A DNA stretch of 10,706 nucleotides from positions 1-10,706 of the forward strand of contig JARFRJ010000199.1 in NCBI GenBank assembly GCA_029287305.1, in the 5' to 3' direction. A program made the position numbers and the translations under genes. The notes beneath the pieces were generated by a model that searched no databases, was not told where the DNA came from, and worked only from the letters and a program-made list of their open reading frames with translations. Of this stretch, positions 7,659 through 10,706 are shown piece by piece (position 1 is the first letter of the stretch; every line of letters begins with the position of its first letter). This stretch comes from Hyphomonas sp. (GTDB lineage: Bacteria > Pseudomonadota > Alphaproteobacteria > Caulobacterales > Hyphomonadaceae).

Positions 7659-8755
7659 GACATGTCGACGAATATCGCGACCCGGCACGGATCAAAGCGC
7701 TGATCGCTGAAATTTCAGAAACCGTTTCTCGGCCTTGGACGATTATGGAAGTCTGCGGCGGACAAACGCATACGATTATGAAATACGGGCTTAAGCAGAT
7801 TCTGCCAAAAGAAATCACCTTATTGCATGGTCCAGGTTGCCCTGTCTGTGTTACTCCCCCTGCTCTCATTGATCAGGCCATCGCCCTATGCCAGCAACCA
7901 AATGTTACAGTCTGCACCTTTGGCGATATGCTTCGTGTGCCCGGAACAGAAAGCTCACTCGCTCTGGCCAAAGCGCGCGGCGGCGATGTTCGAATTGTCT
8001 ATTCGCCACTTGATGCCTTGGCGCTGGCGCAAGCGGAGCCAAAGCGCGTAATTGTCTTTTTCGCAATCGGGTTCGAAACAACCGCGCCAACCACCGCGCT
8101 GACCGTCTATCAGGCCAAACAGGCTGGTCTGAACAACTTCACTCTGCTGGTCTCTCATGTTCGGGTCCCTCCGGCGCTGACGGCTTTGCTCAATTCATCT
8201 GACGCTGAAATGGACGCTTTTTTGGGCGCAGGTCATGTCTGCACCGTGATGGGACTGGAGGAATATGAACCAATCTGCGCGCACTACCGCATACCTATTA
8301 TTGTGACCGGTTTTGAGCCCGCAGATATCCTCGAAGGGGTGCTGATGTGCGTACAACAATTGGAAACCCAGCGCTCAAATCTCGAAAACCAGTATAGACG
8401 CGCCGTGACATGGTCTGGAAATCAAGCCGCACGGTCCATGATCACCAATGTATTCGAAATCTCAGATCAGGAATGGCGCGGTATTGGCCTGATTGAGCAA
8501 AGCGGCCTGCGCCTGCGTCCTGAGTATGCTGGCCATGATGCCAGCGTGCGATTTGCCAATACATTGCAAGATCAGCCGACCGCCATTGCGAGCAATGAGT
8601 GCATAAGCGGTGAGGTTCTGCGTGGGCGTAAAAAACCTGCTGAATGTCCGGCATTCGGGACCAGATGTACGCCCTCACGCCCACTGGGCGCGCCTATGGT
8701 CTCCTCTGAGGGGGCATGCGCGGCCTATCATCGCTACGCAGCAGTGCCGGTATGA
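7655..8755 (+). CDS. hypD: Hydrogenase formation protein HypD
   Basis: HypD is the Fe-S scaffold on which, with HypC, the Fe(CN)2CO group is assembled. The 366-residue protein has the redox-active cysteines Cys34 (EVCGGQTHT), Cys62 and Cys65 (HGPGCPVC), plus [19 protein letters not shown] and [10 protein letters not shown]. The C-terminal cluster region keeps Cys316, Cys331, Cys338 and Cys355 ([11 protein letters not shown] and [12 protein letters not shown]). The motif that reads CxCGEVLRG in many homologues, and RCGEVLTG in E. coli, is CISGEVLRG here: the second position is Ser318 (codon AGC, 8606-8608), one base from TGC. That Cys is probably one of the [4Fe-4S] ligands, so the cluster may be bound differently here. 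The rest of the gene is intact and in frame, overlapping hypC and hypE by four bases each. Confidence 0.95.
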   Translation: MRHVDEYRDPARIKALIAEISETVSRPWTIMEVCGGQTHTIMKYGLKQILPKEITLLHGPGCPVCVTPPALIDQAIALCQQPNVTVCTFGDMLRVPGTESSLALAKARGGDVRIVYSPLDALALAQAEPKRVIVFFAIGFETTAPTTALTVYQAKQAGLNNFTLLVSHVRVPPALTALLNSSDAEMDAFLGAGHVCTVMGLEEYEPICAHYRIPIIVTGFEPADILEGVLMCVQQLETQRSNLENQYRRAVTWSGNQAARSMITNVFEISDQEWRGIGLIEQSGLRLRPEYAGHDASVRFANTLQDQPTAIASNECISGEVLRGRKKPAECPAFGTRCTPSRPLGAPMVSSEGACAAYHRYAAVPV

Positions 8756-9813
8756 GCTGGCCGCAGGGACCTCTCGACTTTCCAATCGCGTGCCCACTGC
8801 CACTGCGCGACTATCCAGAAATTGTCATGGCACATGGGGCGGGCGGAGCCATGACCCTGGAGCTGATCGAAAAAATGATCCTGCCTGTCCTCACCAATGA
8901 CGCTCTGGCCGAGAATCATGACGGAGCCGTTATGGACTTCCGCGCTAAACGCCTAGCGTTCACGACCGATAGTTATGTCATACATCCTCTCGAATTTCCG
9001 GGCGGAAATATTGGACGATTGGCCGTCTGCGGTACGGTCAATGATCTGGCTATGTGTGGTGCGCGCCCACAACACCTCAGCCTTGGCTTGATTATCGAGG
9101 AGGGTTTGCCAACCCCGACACTCTGGCGAATTATCCAATCAATCGGTCAGACATGTCGCGCCGCACAGGTGCAAGTTGTAACCGGAGATACCAAAGTGGT
9201 TGATCGCGGCAAAGGGGACGGACTTTTCATCAATATGTCCGGTGTCGGGGCGGTCGTTTCATCGCGCCCAATATCGCCAAAGCGAATAAAAGTAGGGGAC
9301 GCTGTCCTACTCAGCGGTGATATTGGTCGCCATGGCATCGCCGTTTTATCAGCGCGCGAAGGGATCGGCTTTGAAACGGCAGTTTCAACCGATTGTGCAC
9401 CGCTCCACAATATCGCTCTGGCTTTACTGGAGGCGGGCCTTGATATCCATTGCATGCGGGATTTGACACGTGGGGGCCTTGCCAGCGCACTGGTTGAATT
9501 AACCATGGCCTCTGGAAACGGGATTGATATATGCGAAGCAGCAATTCCGGTCAGCAATGGCGTGCGCGGCGCCTGCGAACTTTTGGGGCTGGACCCGCTC
9601 TATATTGCAAATGAAGGTCGATTTGCCATCATTCTTCCTGCCGCACAGGCGAGCTCGGCGCTCGAAATCCTCAGACGCTTTCCGGCGGCGCAGCAATCGT
9701 GCCAGATCGGCGAGGTGGTCAAAAGAGACGGTGGTCTGATATTGGAGACAATTGTCGGTTCACGCCGCCAGCTGGATTTACTCAGCGCAGAACATCTACC
9801 GCGTATTTGCTGA
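8752..9813 (+). CDS. hypE: Carbamoyl-dehydratase HypE
   Basis: HypE dehydrates the carbamoyl group on its C-terminal cysteine to a thiocyanate with ATP, giving the cyanide ligands for the iron. It is a PurM/AIR-synthase-fold enzyme. The 353-residue protein shows [15 protein letters not shown] (25-39), [30 protein letters not shown], the nucleotide-binding [30 protein letters not shown] and [14 protein letters not shown]. The C-terminal PRIC ends in the essential Cys353. The ATG at 8752 overlaps the hypD stop (ATGA) and is preferred over one at 8716 further into hypD. The 25-residue lead before MAHGAGG contains CPLPLRDY, which looks like a family extension, so a later start at 8827 is unlikely. 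No clear Shine-Dalgarno is present, again pointing to coupled translation. It is the last gene of the hydrogenase operon in the window. Confidence 0.96.
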   Translation: MSWPQGPLDFPIACPLPLRDYPEIVMAHGAGGAMTLELIEKMILPVLTNDALAENHDGAVMDFRAKRLAFTTDSYVIHPLEFPGGNIGRLAVCGTVNDLAMCGARPQHLSLGLIIEEGLPTPTLWRIIQSIGQTCRAAQVQVVTGDTKVVDRGKGDGLFINMSGVGAVVSSRPISPKRIKVGDAVLLSGDIGRHGIAVLSAREGIGFETAVSTDCAPLHNIALALLEAGLDIHCMRDLTRGGLASALVELTMASGNGIDICEAAIPVSNGVRGACELLGLDPLYIANEGRFAIILPAAQASSALEILRRFPAAQQSCQIGEVVKRDGGLILETIVGSRRQLDLLSAEHLPRIC

Positions 9814-9968
9814 TATGCGGATATGTTGAACAAGGTCTGACAAGGCTGAAAATTGTAATGGCCAGAACATATTCAAGCCAAATAGAGCCGTTTTGATTGA
9901 TCTCAAAGCATTATCAAGCAGACAGAGATAGCCTCGTGCGGCAAGCAAATTTGGTGTTGGATTGACCT
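9814..9968. other. Only intergenic region: end of hydrogenase operon and leader of the transporter gene
   Basis: The 155 bases between hypE and the VIT-type gene are more AT-rich than the flanking genes. I see no hairpin followed by a T-run, so there is no recognisable intrinsic terminator for the hydrogenase operon. Present are a loose 7-bp inverted repeat (ATATGTT 9821-9827 with AACATAT 9866-9872, loop 38 bases), an FNR/FixK-type box (9893-9906) and a weak ribosome-binding GGA at 9959-9961. No small ORF or RNA gene is convincing. Confidence 0.7.
9893..9906 (+). promoter_or_regulatory. FNR/FixK-type (Crp/Fnr superfamily) binding site upstream of the VIT-type gene
   Basis: TTGATTGATCTCAA matches the FNR consensus TTGAT-N4-ATCAA at nine of ten positions and fits TTG-N8-CAA as used by FixK-type regulators. 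A possible -10 element, TAGCCT (9929-9934), keeps the first, second and last bases of TATAAT. It lies where a class II activated promoter would place it, with the box centred about 41 bases before a start near 9941. The promoter and start are inferred; the box itself is seen. It suggests activation under low oxygen by an Fnr-type protein encoded elsewhere. Confidence 0.55.
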
Positions 9969-10706
9969 ATGTCCCCTCAAAAGCTCGATCGCGATGCACA
10001 GCGCCAAGCAGAGCATCTGCCTCATGCCATTGCGGCGCGAATTGGGTCCCCAAAAAGTGTCAACTATATACGCGATTGGATTTATGGCGGAATTGACGGG
10101 GCCGTAACGACATTTGCGATACTGGCAGGTATAGCTGGCGCGAACCTTTCAGCAGACGTCATGCTGATCGTTGGGATGGCAAACCTCCTGGCCGATGGTT
10201 TTGCTCTGGCGGCAGGTGACTATTCGGCGACCAAATCGGAGCAAGACGACTATGAGCGCCTTTTAAAACAGGAACAATATGAGATCCGCGAGATTCCCCA
10301 CAGGGAACGCGAAGAGATCCGTCAAATTTTTATTTCGAAGGGATTTGAGGGAGATGACCTGGAACGAGTAGTTGAAATTATCACAGCCAATGAACAGCGA
10401 TGGCTGAAAACAATGCTGACAGAGGAACATGGACTACCGGCAGAAATCAGATCACCAAGCATTGCTGCGTTTACGACTTTTTCGGCATTCTCAATTTGCG
10501 GCGCCGTTCCGCTCATTCCTTTTCTTATTAGTGCACCAAATTCACTTTTTCTCGCGGGCATTTTGACGGCCAGCGTATTTTTCGCAATCGGGGGAGTAAA
10601 GAGCCGTTGGTCTACCTCAACCTGGTATCTCTCAGGGCTGGAAACACTTATGATAGGAATGGCGGCGGCCCTGATTGCGTATGGGATTGGGGCTGGATTG
10701 CACACG
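9969..10706 (+). CDS. VIT/CCC1-family iron/manganese transporter (3' partial)
   Basis: A membrane protein of the vacuolar iron transporter/CCC1 family, which moves Fe2+ or Mn2+ out of the cytoplasm. The 246 visible residues run in frame to the last base with no stop. The fifth membrane segment is reached, so only a few residues are missing. Predicted segments: about 36-57 (IYGGIDGAVTTFAILAG), 62-84, 164-187, 190-210 and 223-245. Between segments 2 and 3 lies a charged, Glu-rich cytosolic region (about 86-160) with PHREREEIRQIFISKGF, the metal-binding helices of the family. The usual SM of the segment 2 motif ADGFSMAxG is AL here (Ala79, Leu80). The ATG at 9969 is the first start after an in-frame TGA at 9963, with a weak GGA 7 bases upstream. 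It probably has its own promoter, under the FNR-type box at 9893-9906. Substrate is not decided by sequence. Confidence 0.88.
   Translation, partial: MSPQKLDRDAQRQAEHLPHAIAARIGSPKSVNYIRDWIYGGIDGAVTTFAILAGIAGANLSADVMLIVGMANLLADGFALAAGDYSATKSEQDDYERLLKQEQYEIREIPHREREEIRQIFISKGFEGDDLERVVEIITANEQRWLKTMLTEEHGLPAEIRSPSIAAFTTFSAFSICGAVPLIPFLISAPNSLFLAGILTASVFFAIGGVKSRWSTSTWYLSGLETLMIGMAAALIAYGIGAGLHT

Noticed and set aside
9821..9872. Inverted repeat ATATGTT/AACATAT as a terminator after hypE.
   Set aside because: The loop is 38 bases, the stem is AT-rich and no T-run follows, so it does not look like an intrinsic terminator.
10322..10705. 127-residue minus-strand ORF at the right edge as a gene.
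   Set aside because: The plus strand encodes a clear VIT/CCC1 membrane protein over the same bases, so the minus-strand frame is a shadow.
1..10706. CRISPR array, insertion sequence, tRNA or rRNA.
   Set aside because: No spaced direct repeats, no transposase-like protein or terminal inverted repeats, and no tRNA- or rRNA-like sequence was noticed; almost all bases are accounted for by coding genes.

Overview
The window is almost entirely one tightly packed plus-strand operon for a cytoplasmic, NAD(P)-linked [NiFe] hydrogenase of the group 3b (sulfhydrogenase-like, bidirectional) type. Its maturation genes follow, and then a separate gene for a VIT/CCC1-type metal transporter. Protein flavour, moderate GC content and gene arrangement suggest a proteobacterium, probably an alphaproteobacterium. 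This is an impression from reading the proteins; no search was run.

Layout: (1) 2-1006, beta Fe-S subunit (hydB-like), whose 5' end lies outside the window. The reading frame is open from base 2 and the translated upstream part is family-like, so the in-frame ATG at 203 is internal. (2) 1003-1467, a stand-alone cyclic-nucleotide-binding-fold protein with no DNA-binding domain. (3) 1464-2318, flavin/NAD(P)/[2Fe-2S] gamma subunit. (4) 2320-3099, small (delta) subunit. (5) 3089-4390, large catalytic (alpha) subunit. (6) 4390-4878, HyaD/HybD-type endopeptidase that trims the large subunit. (7) 4871-5134, a shortened HypA. (8) 5134-7422, HypF. (9) 7422-7658, HypC. (10) 7655-8755, HypD. (11) 8752-9813, HypE. 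(12) 9814-9968, the only intergenic gap, holding an FNR/FixK-type box. (13) 9969 to the window end, a VIT/CCC1 membrane protein that lacks only its extreme C-terminus.

How it works together: NAD(P)H or NAD(P)+ docks on the flavin gamma subunit. Electrons pass through the Fe-S clusters of gamma, beta and delta to the Ni-Fe site in alpha. HypF and HypE make the cyanide ligand, HypC and HypD assemble the Fe(CN)2CO unit, HypA would help deliver nickel, and the endopeptidase removes a predicted 13-residue tail from alpha. Every junction from beta to HypE overlaps, or at gamma/delta is one base apart, so translation is probably coupled throughout.

Most worth a second look: HypA has lost its whole zinc domain and has no cysteine, and no hypB is present in the window. 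HypD has Ser where the family normally has an Fe-S cysteine. The cyclic-nucleotide-fold protein has a non-canonical ligand pocket inside the structural operon. A small hairpin masks the ribosome-binding site of the large subunit. An FNR-type site precedes the metal transporter, whose canonical pore Met is Leu. The hydrogenase system as a whole is of a known kind; these departures are the unusual part.
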